A program made the translations under genes and the position numbers. The notes beneath the pieces are model-generated. The model was given only the letters and a program-made list of their open reading frames with translations, was not told the origin of the DNA and did not search any database. From Acanthochlamys bracteata (lineage: Eukaryota > Streptophyta > Magnoliopsida > Pandanales > Velloziaceae): a DNA stretch of 64,000 nucleotides. Location of the stretch: the NCBI GenBank assembly GCA_019914995.1, contig CM034128.1:7690501-7754500 (forward strand), in the 5' to 3' direction. Below are positions 34,165 through 47,430 of the stretch, in pieces. Positions within the stretch are counted from its first letter, which is position 1; each line of letters begins with the position of its first letter.

Positions 34165-36041
34165 GGCATATTGACTACTAACCTCTGCAGCTCAGCTGGT
34201 AGCAAGGTACCTACTTTTCCCCCTTCATTCTGTTCAATAGCCATCAAACGTAAAGAGCACAGTGTAGTCTTTGGACCTAGGCTGGTTAACTGGGAGATTC
34301 TTCCTCCTCTAATTTCTTGCAATACAATGTCTTGTCCTTGCACAGCGAATCTCATCTCGGAGCTGCGCCAATCTGTCATAACAACTCCCAAACTTTCGAG
34401 CCATTGAACCCCAAGAACTAGATTCATGCCTTCCAAAGGAAAAGGATAAGCATCCACAATCAGCTCTATTCCTTGAACTGTAAGAGAAATTTTCTTATGA
34501 AGGACTTCGATTGAATGAGGTCTTCCATCGGCTAATTCTACCTTGAGAGGTCGGACAGCGACAGAAGCTAGCCTTAGGTGCTTAGCCAGTCGATTCGATA
34601 TGAAATTATGGGTACTTCCGGAATCGATGAGTATGAATACTTCTTGCCTTTTGATTCTTCCCACCACGCGGAGAGTTTGAGGGCCAACTATCCCATTCAT
34701 GGCACTAAGGGATAGAGTTGCATCCTCAGGCAGCTCTCCTTCTTCTGCTGTTTCATTGTCGTTGTCCTCTATGTCTTGAATAGAGGCATATAGTTTGGTC
34801 ACACATTTGTGGCCCCTCTCATATTTGTCATCGCAGTAGAAGCATAGGCCTTTTGCACGCCTTGAATTAATTTCAGCTATAGAGAGACTGGTTTTCCTTG
34901 GTCGAGAAAGTTGTGTGCTTACCTGAGAAAAATTTTCTTGCTGTTGGTTGGCAGTCTTGAAGTATCCGGAGTTGGTATTTGTAGATCGTCCAAGTAGGTT
35001 CTTGCCCATACGTTGTGTCTGCTGCTTTGTAGATGACTTGTGCTCAAATAATTTGGCCAACATATATGCAGTCTGGAGGTCCTTGGGCTGTGCAGCCATG
35101 ATGTCCATAACAAGTTCTGTTGTTAGACCCCCACAGAATCTTCTGATCAAATCCTTGTCATTCGTAGATGGTAACCGAATTCGCAAATCTTCAAAAGCGG
35201 CCTGATATTCCCCAAAAGATCTTGTCTGATGCAACTGTCGCAAGGAATAACTAGGATTACTAAAAGTATTAGGGCCGAACCTTGCTATTAAGGCATCGCA
35301 CACTTTCTCCCAATTGTGTTGAGGTTTATCACGCTTAAAACTCTGGTACCATCGATTGGCCTCTCTTTGGAAGTACATCACAGCTATGTTCATGCGTTTC
35401 CATGGAGGTGTGCGGTAAATTTTAAAATATTTTTCTGCAGAATAAAGCCACTCATGTGGCTCGTTCCCATCAAAGTAAGGAAGCTTGTGCCTATCCTTAT
35501 AGGGTTGATGGCCATTTTCTTGATGATAAGCCCCTGATGGATTGGAAAATTCAGCTCCTTGATGCCCTTGATAGTGCTGAAACTTATTGGTCTACCATGG
35601 TGTTTCTGCTGAATTTGAAGCTGCTTGTTGCTGGACTTTTTGGGGCCAGACCTTCTCTGAATTATTTGAGTGCTGATTTTGCTGGAGTGTTGGGGTATTT
35701 TCTGATATAGAGTTGTGTTTAGGCTTAGAGTTAGCACTCAAACTTCCTTCTGCAACTGTGGGTACTCGGTTAACCAATTTGTCAAGTTGTTCCTGGTTTG
35801 CTTGGCCTTGCGTCAAGCTTTTATTCATTGCTAGGACTGCCAACGCAACTTGTTCAGTCAGCTGCGAAATATTGCTCGACATCTGGCGCATCTCTTCACG
35901 AAAGCTAGAATCGTTGTTGTTTTGAACGGATTTGTTGGATGATGGAGAAGTGGGCGACTGTAAGGAACTTTCAGCTGCCATGGTTATGGTAGCTTCATGT
36001 GTTTTTGGAGAGTCGGGGTTGGTTGATCGGAGCTTCCCCAT
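34146..36041 (-). pseudogene. Outer gypsy element: gag and protease
   Basis: The ATG at 36041 lies just after the primer-binding site. One frame runs from there to 34146 with a single TAG at 35592-35594. Gag: a coiled-coil-like N-terminus (EEMRQMSSNISQLTEQVALA), capsid-type YFDGNEPHEWLYSAEKYFK near 35440, ANRWYQSFKRDKP near 35350, and a zinc knuckle GLCFYCDDKYERGHKC near 34820. Protease: FILIDSGSTHNFISNRLAKH near 34630, with an intact DSG. It is the least damaged gag-protease in the window. Confidence 0.92.
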
Positions 36042-36044
36042 GAA

Positions 36045-36059
36045 CCAACTCTGGTACCA
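36045..36059 (-). other. Primer-binding site of the outer gypsy element
   Basis: On the minus strand TGGTACCAGAGTTGG starts three bases after the 5' LTR, an initiator tRNA-Met-type site. Confidence 0.85.
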
Positions 36060-36062
36060 TGT

Positions 36063-36586
36063 TGATACACATTGGGTGTAAACCGAAGCTCACACACAAG
36101 ACAGGTAGTAAACTAAGAACTAAACTAATTTTATTGATCAAACTTGTATACCTTTCTTTGAGGTTATATACTTATTTATAACTAAAGAATTACACTTAAG
36201 TTGGAATTTTTTTATTGTTCTAACTCTTCCCTACAAGAGTCATTAATAGACTCCTCATCCTAATTGACAACTAAGAGTTCCTAGTGGACTCAACCTCTGT
36301 TTTGGCACCTTGGGCACTCGGTGCCACAAAGTGCTCGAGCACATCCAAATTGTGCCTAGACAAATGTTTGACGCCAAGCCCAACATTTGAAACATGCCCG
36401 AGCACAACTCATCTTGTGCTTAGGCATTTTACCCGGGTGCATTAGATATTGCATCCGGAACACTTCTGACACTTTGGTGCCACTCTTCTTCTGGAGCGTC
36501 TCTGCTCCCTTCTGGCCTCCTGCTGTTCTCAAGTGACCTCCAGTGGTTCTGAGCTTCTTCTCTCCCCCTCTCTATCACTTGCATCA
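36063..36586 (-). repeat. 5' LTR of the outer gypsy element
   Basis: 524 bases. On the plus strand it reads TGATACACATTGGG to CACTTGCATCA, followed by the CTATG duplication at 36587-36591. It is unbroken and serves as the reference for the split left LTR. Confidence 0.92.
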
Positions 36587-36591
36587 CTATG

Positions 36592-37560
36592 CCCTTCGAG
36601 TAAGGTCATTAAGACATTACTTTCATATTTCCATGGATATCCAAAAAGCTAGGTCTTAATTGCACGTAATTCCCTCAATAACAGAGCTCTTTATTGTTGT
36701 ACTATGTCCTTTCTAAGAGAATGTTCATAGAAAACTTGAGAGTATTGTGTGGTTTGGCTGAGATCTACAGAAGTACTTTACATTTTTAATAAATTTTTTA
36801 TAATTTCTTAAATATTTATTTAAAATTTTAAAAATTATATAAAAAAGTATGTCATTAAATTTTATTATTACTTATTTGTTTATTTTTTAGATAAAATAAT
36901 AATGTTCATTTTTGAAAAAATTCTAAATTATTTTTTGTTTTAGAAAAGCTGCGTATTTTAAATACATATGAAAATCCCTATAGTCATAAAAAAGTTAAAG
37001 CAAATAAGTTATAAAAGAACAATATTATAAATTGAAAATAATCAAGAGACAACAACATAATTTATTAAAACTGACAACAAGTTGCAACGCAAATTAATTA
37101 GGTAGAAAAACAAAATTGGCAAATTGTTTAACTAAAATCTATTAGTAATCTATAATATTGTTGAAATCATAAAATAAAAGAGAAGTTGAGCTAAAGAATA
37201 TAGTAGCTGAAGTTGGTCTTTTGTATTAATATAATTTTCTTAAATAAGTATTGGTTTAACTGTTGATGTGAGTTATAACTTGGTGTTGATGTTAAAAAAT
37301 GTGGTAAGATCTACGACAATTTAATTTTCAAGTAGATGATTTAATTTAATGGGTATATTATGTTATGTGTATAAATTACTTCTAAGAATAATATGATAGA
37401 ACATAAAATTCAGCTAATTAGGTAGAAGATTGCAAAAATAGATATAAACGAAAAAGGTAATCCATTTGACAAAGTTAAATTTCATCCAATATAGCAAAAA
37501 ACAAGCTTTTTTACCAGTTTCGCGAAAGTTTGGGAATTACTTTTCCAATAGGTTAAGAAA
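36592..37560. other. AT-rich intergenic DNA
   Basis: No gene-like frame, repeat family or RNA gene recognised between the outer gypsy element and the 3' end of CSN1. The stretch GCCCTTCGAGTAAGG after the TSD is the continuation of the pre-insertion locus. Confidence 0.5.
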
Positions 37561-37865
37561 CAATTCTCTTTACGCTGTGGCCTAAGTTTTTCAAATAGCA
37601 AGCCATCTCTACCCAATTTTCTGACGATTTCGAGATGCAAATATTTGATTTAGAATATGCATGGCTCTAGTGGCAGAAAGCAAGACTTCAGCACCAAAAC
37701 ATATAAATATAACACTACCAGAGTGGACTGAGCCAAGCGCAACTTGAACCGGTATTAACCAGCATGTACAGCCCTGAAATAACAACCAACTATCCTCAGC
37801 ATAACAGAAGGAACCAAATCTCCTCCACAAAAAGAACTATAAATTGCCATTATCTGTGCTCCCCT

Positions 37866-40800
37866 TCAAAACCTTCTCGATTGTTTGTGACTGTTTTCGT
37901 GCTTAATTAGTTTGGCCCTCAGCAGCATTCCCCTGACATCCCTGTCAAATTCAACACCAGTTTGTAAGACCCGCTGAAATGTAGTATTTCTTTGATCAGC
38001 ATGCCTGGCATACAGAATCTTGTTGTGTGAATCTATCCGGGCCTGCATGACGATCAAAGGAAATCAAAGTGTGAAAGTATGTTGAACACCAAAATAGGAT
38101 CTCATTAACATGTTTAAATCCACCATTCAGGTACATTGGAAGGTCTATAGACAGGGAAAAAGCAGCAGTTATACCTGAATCTGGTTGTCTGTAATCAAAG
38201 CTTCAAGTTCCTTCTCCAGACCAGTAACACTCGTCTTGAAAGCATCAGCCATAGTGTGCAGATCAACAGAAATGAATGGCAGCGTATATTGGATAATGGC
38301 TTTGTGCCTAATTTGAGTGTAAATGGTCTCAACATGGTCATGTAAATGGATATCCAGTAAAAGGTTCGGACGGAGGTGTTCCAGATACTCTAGGCATCGT
38401 GCATAGTGGCTGCAATAGGGAAAAACTTCATCTGAGTAAGTATCTAGCTAGAAACTTGCTTAAATAGTTTAGAAAGTAACTACTACAACTTAATGGAAAA
38501 TCCATTCAATTTGGGAAGGTTACAGTACAAAATGTTTGACTCAATAGTATGGCGCCCTTTGTAAGGAACATGCCTTAAATAAAATGCATATTCAGGAACA
38601 CTTCCAAGGTTTGCTGATTTGATTTAAATAAACCACTTCAGAAGAAGAACGATAACAAACACTAAGGTCATAAGCAACTTAAACTAACCTTATTGCACAA
38701 TGATGTCTTAAAAAATATAACCACAAATACAAACTGTTCCTAGATTTATGTTGGGGACTCGCTTCGACCATGACTGTCCCAATGTGCATATCCCAATTAC
38801 AAACTAGCAGCATGATGAAGGCTTTATATGATAAGAAATTATAATTACCAATTACATCATCGCAACTCCTCTTTTTTGCTCAGTGTAACAAAATTATCAT
38901 TTTGCAATTGGATTCAGGGGAGAACCAGAATTTTAAAATGCAGAGATTCAGTAAAAGAAATTCACCTTGAGTAGAAGTTATTTATAAGTTCCCTTACTTC
39001 AGGTACCAACTCCAAAAAATTACGGAAATTGATATTGTCAATGACCTTGGTCTGTAACAAAAAAGTATCAATTTAAGTGAACTAGAAATAGATCATGAGG
39101 AAACATCAAAGTATCCAAAGGCAAGCCAAAAAGATGTGCCTTCAACTCCGTTCTGTCAAAAGAGGCTAATGCACAGAGTCCACCATATGTTGCAACATCT
39201 TGAGGGGCAATAACTTCTGTGTAGTGGTTGCCCAAATCTGGTGATGTGTCCAGAAACTGCATTAAACCAAAAGAATATCAGAAACAGAAGTTCCTAAATA
39301 CATTTCCCCAGATCACAAGAATTATGCCATTTCACAGTGGACATAGCTTGTCAATTTAAACCTGCAGGCAGGATAGTTCAAAAACAGCCAACCGCCTGAG
39401 TGAACTTCGACAAGTTTCAACACCATATAAATAAATTTATTCATCTACACACTTAAACCAGCTAGACTTGAAATCAGATTTGCAACCAGTTTGATAAATG
39501 AGTCAAAAAGAAACCAAGCTCATATCTATGGCATCCTGGAATTTGGGCAGTCATCATCAAACAGTAAGCAACCTAAAACCAACAGTAAGCAAATAAATCA
39601 ATAACAAAGCTAAAAAGACAAATGCTACATTATGACTTATACTATTAACTATATATACATAAATGAAAATTCGTTTTTTTTAAAAAAATCATCCAAAAGC
39701 TTTTAGAAAGTAGAAAACTGGCAGAAAGCAACCCTTTTTTTTCTTGAGACAAACCTACTGAGAAAATAACTTCAAATAAGTTGTTTGAGAAGCTATAGAT
39801 GAGTGCATGTTCATCCAAAATATACTACCAATATTAAAATGGACAAACCTTTCTAGCAGCAAGCTTATAGTTCTTCATTTCCAAATTTGCTAAACCAGAA
39901 GCACATCGTAATTTTGCTACAATTATAGTCTGCTCCAATATATCTGGCGTTTGTTCTGCTTTGTTGACATAATTTGTGACATGCATGTATTGGCCAAGTT
40001 CAAGGCTCACCAAAATTACATTCAGACACATCTGCACAATATGTTTTGAGGTGGTGCAATAATCACGAGTTCGCATGTAACTTTTCAGAGCATCACTGAG
40101 TTGCCCATGTGCATAATAGAAGTCTCCAAAATCATTATAACCCATTCGAATGCTCTCCTTGATTAAGTTTGTCTGTTCACAAAGTTCAGTCAAATTATCA
40201 GGTTAGGGAAATACCGTACCAAACATATAGCAGAGTATCTATGTATACTGTTGCTAGCAGAAATGACAACAAGCATAAATACCTATGCAACCAGTCAGTA
40301 GCAAAAAAGTGCAAAGCAAAAAATGCCAATATGATAAATACTAAGACTTGACTCTATATACCATGAAATCAAAAAACAGCCTACGAAAAGACACATAAAC
40401 AAGAATCACTCAGCAAAACTTTTCAGTCATTTGATCAAGAGTAATGTAAAATGTATCGTGATGATGTAGGTTTATTTAATTACAAATAGGTGGCATCAAG
40501 TGAAATAAATGTCCAAATGCCAAGCAAAAAGCATATAAATATGTCAGTCTTGAAAGTGAAGTATATATGTCCCTGTAATGTTAGCAATTACCAAAATTTA
40601 ATCACTTGCAAATTGCAAAAAGTCATACTAAATATAAGAACATTCAATAGCATAAAAACCTCGGTTCAGAATTAAAATACATACAGAGGTTCATTTATCA
40701 CCAAAGAACCTCTGGCAGCAGATATCCACTGACTTTGGGACAGGAAAGCTGGAAGTGGGCAATGGTATAATGAAACATGTTTAGAAATCAATAGGCTTGT

Positions 40801-42101
40801 AACAGAAAGAAACATGACAACACTTGACCTATAATCATATAAGATTACAGCTGAAACTCAAAAACTGTTAATGAGTCAATCCATAAATTCAATCAATATG
40901 GATAAGTCATCTTATATTGAAGAAGCTTTAGAGATAGAATAGGTTGTGTAATGCTTCTCCTGGTGATACATTCAATTTATTGTAAATCACCTATTTGATC
41001 TAAAGTATTTTTATCTCTGCTTTTATCCATCTATTTCATCCTGACAGGAAATCCTTTCAACGTTGAATGCTATTTAGTTTCAGTGCCTTCTAAAACCAAG
41101 TACTTCCTTAAATAGATTCTTCACATAAGATGGTGATAAAAACAAGAAGTCACTGTTCTCAAACTACAAAAATAAGGTTCTATCAAAGATAAGGACAACG
41201 ACGGTTGCAAATTCACAGCATCAATCTTCTGTAGTCTGACAATTTAATAAACCAAAATATCAGGTTACAAACAAACAGTTCCTGTAAACAACATCTTTTT
41301 ATTTTGCTCCTATGGCTTATCCTCACTTAATCTAGTACCCTTATAGCCACATGTCAAAACAAGTATTATGAGATATAATTATAAGCTAGGTCACAGTCTA
41401 CTTGCACACAGCTTATTCCTAAAGTCCATTTTTTTCTCAATGAAAACTCTAGGCTTTAAAGGGTATCCAAACTTCAGACTCATAGTATCTAACTCTTACC
41501 AAGCCTATTTCTCACTCCAACCTGCAGCATTACACCTCTAATCACTAGAAGAAACCATAGTAAACTTTCAGTAACAAGAACAACTAATACAATGTAACTA
41601 GTGATCCATATGTGATACCTTGTAAGAGTTGAGTTCACTATCAAGCTTTTGCCTCCGACTCTCCGCCCTTCGCTCAACACCATCAACCCAAGCAGGGTCA
41701 GGCATATACTTAGGCCCAAGCCTTCCCCCAATCTTCTCGGCAACTTCTCTAAACAACCTCGTATCTTCTCCTTTCCTCAGTTCATCATATGCCAATCTCA
41801 GTGCCTCGAGCTGCACAGCCTCATTAACTGCGGCACAACGATCCGCAATAAACAACAACCGAGCAATCCTTGTACGCCCCGTGTACAAACCAGCATAACC
41901 CTCTACATCCATGTGATCACTACTCACCATCGCCGGAGCCGGCGCTGGAGCCACCGATGAAGGCATAGATACAACCGGAACCTTCTTCGAGTTAGCGATG
42001 CTGCTGACGTCGTCATCGTCGATGTCGATCGCGGAGCCGTTAGGGATCATCTCGTCGGACTCGCCCTCGGAGACGATCACCCCATCGTCGTCGAAATCCA
42101 T
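37866..42101 (-). CDS. CSN1: COP9 signalosome complex subunit 1
   Basis: CSN1 (FUS6/COP11) is a PCI-domain subunit of the COP9 signalosome, which removes NEDD8 from cullins and in plants holds back light-grown development in darkness. Six coding exons on the minus strand: 42101-41619, 40172-39849, 39256-39140, 39051-38966, 38409-38175 and 38042-37866 (stop TGA). They join in frame to 473 codons plus stop, slightly longer than the Arabidopsis protein because of an acidic N-terminus. Diagnostic stretches: [78 protein letters not shown] (start of the PCI region) and [19 protein letters not shown] near the end. All introns are GT-AG except the third, which has a GC donor. The ATG at 42101 is the first ATG of the frame. 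No disabling change seen, so the gene should work. Confidence 0.95.
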
Positions 42102-42305
42102 TGGAGATGATTTTAGGGTTTCCAATCGATTTGTTTTGATTTGATTTGGAGAGATTTTGTTGATGAAGAGACGTTTGATTGATTTGGTGATGGCAGTGAA
42201 GTTTGTTTGCTGTAAAGCGGACTAGCAAGTAGAGTTATATCGATGTTAGACATCCAAGTGTGACCGATATCGGTTGTTGGAATTTGGCGTATGCCGGATT
42301 CTAGA

Positions 42306-42311
42306 CACGTG
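42306..42311. promoter_or_regulatory. G-box (CACGTG) upstream of CSN1
   Basis: ACACGTGCGG places a palindromic G-box about 205 bases before the CSN1 start codon. G-boxes bind bZIP and bHLH factors, including light-signalling ones. Function here is inferred from position only. Confidence 0.45.
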
Positions 42312-42892
42312 CGGCGGAAAAATAAGTACCCATATATTTAGGATAGAGAAATAATAAGTAAAAAGAAAAAGACTAATATTAAAATAAAATTAAATTAAAT
42401 ATTATAGTTTAATTTAATATTATTTGAATATATTAATAAAAATAATCATAAATAAAAAATTACTTTTATTTAGTAATAAAAAATTAAAAATAATTTCTAT
42501 AAAAAATCTAGAATTTCTTTTTTATTCATCACAACCATCATGTTTACTAAGTTCACAAGGCTTCGAATTTTTCGCTACTATCGCAGAATTTTTGTTGATA
42601 TTCTAGGGATTTCTCCAACTTCGTTCGAGCTCAAAATCTCCATTAATGGTGATTTGAGAACTTTTTGTTACCTTAAAAATGAGGCTTGTTTGTGTATTAT
42701 TACAAGAAAAGATCAACTTATAAGTTACACTATAGGATGGTCCGGAGAAGAGAGTTTATTTTATGAAATTAAATACCGATGTGTTCAACTTGGTATTATA
42801 ATGAGTTAATTCATGTTGTTTATTGTAAATAAAATTTGATTTCATATTCTTTATTAGTTCATAATGGGTAATGTAATTTTTATCCTTTGTAA

Positions 42893-43421
42893 TAGGGGTG
42901 ACAAATTTTGACTCAATTAGAATCCGACTCAAAAAGTTAGATTCGGATCAATTTTAAGTTGATTTAAAATTAACCCAAAAATATCAAATGGGTTCGAATC
43001 GAGTTCAAATTGATTCGAAATTGACTTATTTAACTATTTATATAGTATATATTATTTAATAATTAAAAAATAATATTATAAAATATAAATTTAACTTGCA
43101 TATATTTTTTTTTAATTTATTCTAATTTAATTAACTTTTACTTAATTTATAAATTTATCAAAATTACTTTTTTTTAAAATATATCATAATTAATAATTTA
43201 TATATATAATTGCTAAAAATTAATATTTATAAATTTATTTTAATAATTTTAATTATTAAATATGTCAACCCGAATTTAACTCGGTTATTAAAAAGGTTGA
43301 GTTATGGTTGACACTTTTGATCCATATAAATAAATAGGTCGGATTATGATTGAACAATTTTAACCCAATTATTATATGAATCGATCCGAAACCGACTCAT
43401 ATACCGAAATTGCCACCCCTA
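42893..43421. mobile_element. MITE-like element with TAGGGGTG(A/G)CAA ends
   Basis: The left end TAGGGGTGACAAATTTTGA and the right end, read inward, TAGGGGTGGCAATTTCGGT form terminal inverted repeats of hAT-MITE type. The 529-base body is AT-rich, non-coding, and has subterminal GACTCAA/TTGAGTC-like blocks. I cannot find a clean 8-bp target duplication. Confidence 0.7.
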
Positions 43422-43589
43422 TTTTCTAGTTGTAGCCTAGCATAACATATTTTTTTAAAAGCATTGCTCTTATTTGCACATTTCTTTTGCCTAAAAATTT
43501 GTGATAGTTTGTACAGAAAAGACAAATCATTACAACTGATATAAAAAAAAGAGAAGCCTAATCGTCCTTCATTGGTTGCCTCCAGTTCC

Positions 43590-46200
43590 AGCTTTTGAAA
43601 AGGATTGCAGGTTGCATAATAAAAAATACTTTATAATAGGATGAACTTGGAATATGCATCAAGTAAATATACAAGAAGAAATTTCAGCAGAACTATCAAG
43701 CTAGGTTACCTGCTGCATACCAGCAGAGCCATATGCAATAACATAGAAACTACATTTTCATAAATTTCTTAACTGCATACCACTTAGAACAATCCATAAT
43801 ACTGCAACTACATAACCAACTGGAACAATTTCAGCAACTAGAATATAATGTTAAATACATAAGTAGTAGATATATCAATATATACATCATAATCAGACTA
43901 ATGTTAACTACATCAGTAGACTAACATTTTAGTTAAGGATCACCAAATTTACAAAAAAGTAAAATGCACATAGCTGACTGCCTAGTCTGTAAAAAATAAA
44001 AAAAATACAGACTAATATTGGATGCCTAATCTGCATAGGAAACAAAAAATATAGTAGAAAGCATTAGGCATTAGGTACTACAATCCAGAACAAAAAGCAT
44101 TACGCAAAATAGAAATTATAACAAAAAAAAAACATAAAAAGGTATACACGGAGCACTAGACAGAACAGAACAAAATAGAATAGAAAGCATTAGGCATTAG
44201 ACTAATATGCTTATGTAGATTAGCACCAGCTCTTTATAATAATACTAACAATCATAAATAATGACTTTCTTTCACTTTTTCATAGAAACAGTCCTATAAG
44301 AATGCATATTATTCTACTTTTCAAAACATACTGTTTAGTAAAAGCTATTACAAAATCAAAATAAGTTAAAAACAACTATCAAGTTTTTGAGCTCTCAAAG
44401 AATGTAAACTTTAGAAACTAATTTAACAGTTTAAAAAAATATGTAAACCCTTTGTGCATAGCGTCTATAGTACCATGATCAGTGAGTTAAGAGAATGTGA
44501 TCAATCCCTTCACTCTTTTGGGCACTCTTTGAATCAGGAGAACAATAAATGATTCAATCTTTGAGGAAAACATAATTAAAGAAAGGAAAACAAAGGTTTT
44601 CCCCTTGTATATGAATCAAAACCAATCAATCATATCAAGCAGAGGAATAAGCTTCAACTTTGGCAAACCAAAACATTATTCATAGAGCATAGAATTGGAG
44701 GAAAAAAAGCCTATATTAGATGGAAAAAGAAAGAAAAGATGACTAACATCAAGCTATCTGCAACAAAAAAGCATATTGGAGAAATGTCAAGTCACTACCC
44801 AAAATAACTCAAGTAATGCAACATAGAGAACTCGAAAGGCACAAATTAAAAGCTAGGTAATGGAAGTTCAAAATTCCACCACGGCAAATTTTCCTTAGAA
44901 ATCAACCAGAAAAACAAGAAAATACAACTAAAGAATTAAAAATTTTATTTTATGAAAATAATCTCTCTAAACAGAAAAACACAATCGCAGCTTTCTAAAT
45001 AATCAAAAAATTTGGTTAAATGTGTGAAATAATTAAATTATGTTCAACTAACAATGCAAGCAAATGTAGCTCAAGATTAAAAAGAAAACAATCTTCTTAG
45101 CAAACAAACAGAATCTCAACTCCATGAAATTCTTCTTAAAATATGGTAAACCATCCTTAAATCTCAATCAATTTACTTTCACCTCATAATGCAAGAAAAA
45201 TGAAACTCAAAGATGAAGCTTTTATAAACAGTAATGATCTCTACCACAAAACTCCAACTCAATCTTTAACAAAATCAAAACTTTTTGTAGAAAGAATGCA
45301 TCAAAATAAGATCAAGATATATGGTTTTCATTCATTTTACTCACCTGAAACACTTTGAAGTTATTGAAAAAAAAGAACAGAAAGAAAAAAGAGATACTAA
45401 TCTAGTGAAAGAGAGAAACTTGGTAATGGTGAGAGGCTTCTTTCACCTCCTTGCATCTCTCCCTCTTCATTCCTTTATATTCGGATTTCACATGATAGCA
45501 ATAACAACAAGAGAACTTTTCTTTTTTTCTTTTCTTGAAACAAAGAAATAGAAAAGAAAACCAAACTCTTCTCTCTCTTTAATTCTCCCGTTGTTATTGT
45601 CTTAAAAGTGTTGCTCAATTTCTCTAAAATAAATACATAGTAAAACTTTTCCTCTTTGGAATATCATCAAGAAAAGTTGAAAGCCAAATCAATAACAACT
45701 AACACACACAATGAAGAGAAACAACTGTATGACTATTACTCATTTTTTAGGTCTTTCTGATGAAGGCTTCAAAACTGTATGACTCTAAGAATGCTCAAGG
45801 GCAGAGGCCAATGAAATAGGGAAGATGCGTGTGACTGAACGAAAGAAAAAATCAAAGTAATACGGTTATAACCTTCTATTTCAATTATCCATAATTCTCC
45901 AGTAAGATGGCATCAAAATAAATATTAATATTTCAAGTAAAGAAAATTCGAAGATGGAATCGAAAAAAATCAGGCAAAATCTTAAGAAACAATTTTTTAA
46001 AAATCTAAGGAAATCGAAGAAATCACAAGATTCGACAAAAATCAAGCGATATCGAGATGAAACTAGTGCAAAGCGTTGAAAATAAATCGAAATTAAAACC
46101 GTACCTAAATCGACGGCGACAAGGACCGGCGTGGCGATACCATACGAGCAGCGAGATGAGTGACGAAGGAGTTGAAGAAAGAAATGAGATCAATTTCGTT
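43590..46200 (-). ncRNA. Possible spliced non-coding transcript
   Basis: Signals on the minus strand only: an exon-like GC-richer block 46105-46200 ending ATTTAG|GTACGG; an internal exon-like block 45401-45345 between a pyrimidine-rich acceptor (CTCTTTCACTAG) and a consensus donor (CAG|GTGAGT); and another donor ATGCAGCAG|GTAACC near 43710. No protein family is recognisable and reading frames are short. It could equally be the untranslated part of a lost gene, or chance. The 2.6 kb hold no other supported feature. Confidence 0.22.
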
Positions 46201-46904
46201 TAACCTAATATAGTGCGTAAATAAAATGAAAATTATGGGTAAGATGGAAATTTTATATTTTTAAGAGTAACAATATTAATCTTACTTCAAATTACATCTC
46301 ATATTGGGGTGTAACGAATTACAGATTGGTAAAGATTAATTTTTAAATTATTACCAAACTAGAAAAATGAAGAGTAATTAATTCACTTATTCTCTATTGC
46401 TCCATATTTCTCTCAATCCAAACATAATATTAATGTGCAATCCAAGATCAAGAACAATATAAAATCAAACACATAAGGCAACATATTTGCATACTTGAAG
46501 TTCCGAGTAAGGAACATTTCGGAATAATAAACAATTTTTACAAAATAACTTTTTAAAAAAAAATTAAGCTAGATTTTTTTAACCAAAAATTTATAAAAAT
46601 TAATAATGATTTAATTGTATGATATATATAATTTTTCCATATTTTTAAATTTATAAAAATTCTATCGAAGTTTATTGATAAACACCAAGTGTTTTTCTTA
46701 AATGGAATAGAGAGGAGAAGTAATGCCAAAATGTCCCATAGGTATGTGATTTAGTCAATCTAAAGTGAGTTTATAAAAGTAAAATTTAAAATAAATATTT
46801 TGAAGAAATAGATAAAAAATGAGTTTTATTTTGCATATTTAGTTGTATTTGAAAATAGTTTAAAAGTGTTTTTTTTTCTTAAAGATAAAGTGGATTTAAA
46901 ATGG

Positions 46905-47430
46905 AAGTGACATATATGATCCGATCTGAAGTCTAATTTGAAATTGACTCGCTTAAATCAGATTTGGGTTTGATCATAAACGAGTTTGAAATACTTTTAA
47001 ATCAAATTGAATTTGACTTGATAATTTAAATGGATTGGGTGGGATTCGGATGATTCGAAATTGCTCTATTTAATCCGTATAATTATTTATATAACAAAAA
47101 TTAGTTAATAATTAAAAAATATTTAAAATAATAGCATTGAAGTTTGAGTTATTTTATATCTTTTGTTTAATTTTTCATATGTTAATTTCTTAATTAAGTT
47201 ATTAAATTTTGTTAATATTAATATTTGTTTGTCTTTAATATATAGTATTTAACAATTCTTACTTATTATTGACAAAAGTTAATTTTTTTAATTTTTATTT
47301 TAATAATTTTAATTATTAAATAGATCGAATTTAATCTAATATTAAATAAATTAAGTTACAGTTAATAAATTAGGGTAAATATTTTTAATTTAGTTATTAA
47401 ATGAATTTATCTAAATATGACTTGTAAGTC
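46905..47430. repeat. Decayed relative of the 42893-43421 MITE-like element
   Basis: It shares blocks in the same order with that element: CGAAATTG followed by ATTTAA, then TTAATAATTAAAAAAT, then ATTTTAATAATTTTAATTAT. Ends are too worn to define. AT-rich DNA with no gene lies on both sides (46210-46900 and 47430-48235). Confidence 0.55.

Larger units (their letters stand above)
20007..36586 (-). mobile_element. Outer Ty3/gypsy retrotransposon with a nested array in its 3' LTR
   Basis: On the minus strand: 5' LTR 36063-36586, PBS, gag-pol 36041-31469, then the 3' LTR split into 31237-31517 and 20007-20263. The domain order (gag, protease, RT, RNase H, integrase) is that of Ty3/gypsy. CTATG flanks both ends. 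The two LTRs differ by roughly a dozen or more substitutions over the first 257 bases, so the insertion is not recent. I see no chromodomain; the RT resembles chromoviral types, but the lineage is unsettled. Confidence 0.9.

Noticed and set aside
42099-42125. Longer CSN1 start beginning METLKSSP
   Set aside because: The upstream start codon is TTG. The first ATG of the frame is at 42101 and is the likelier start.
43590-46200. MicroRNA precursor in the candidate transcript
   Set aside because: I looked for the common conserved plant miRNA sequences and found none, and no long foldback was evident.
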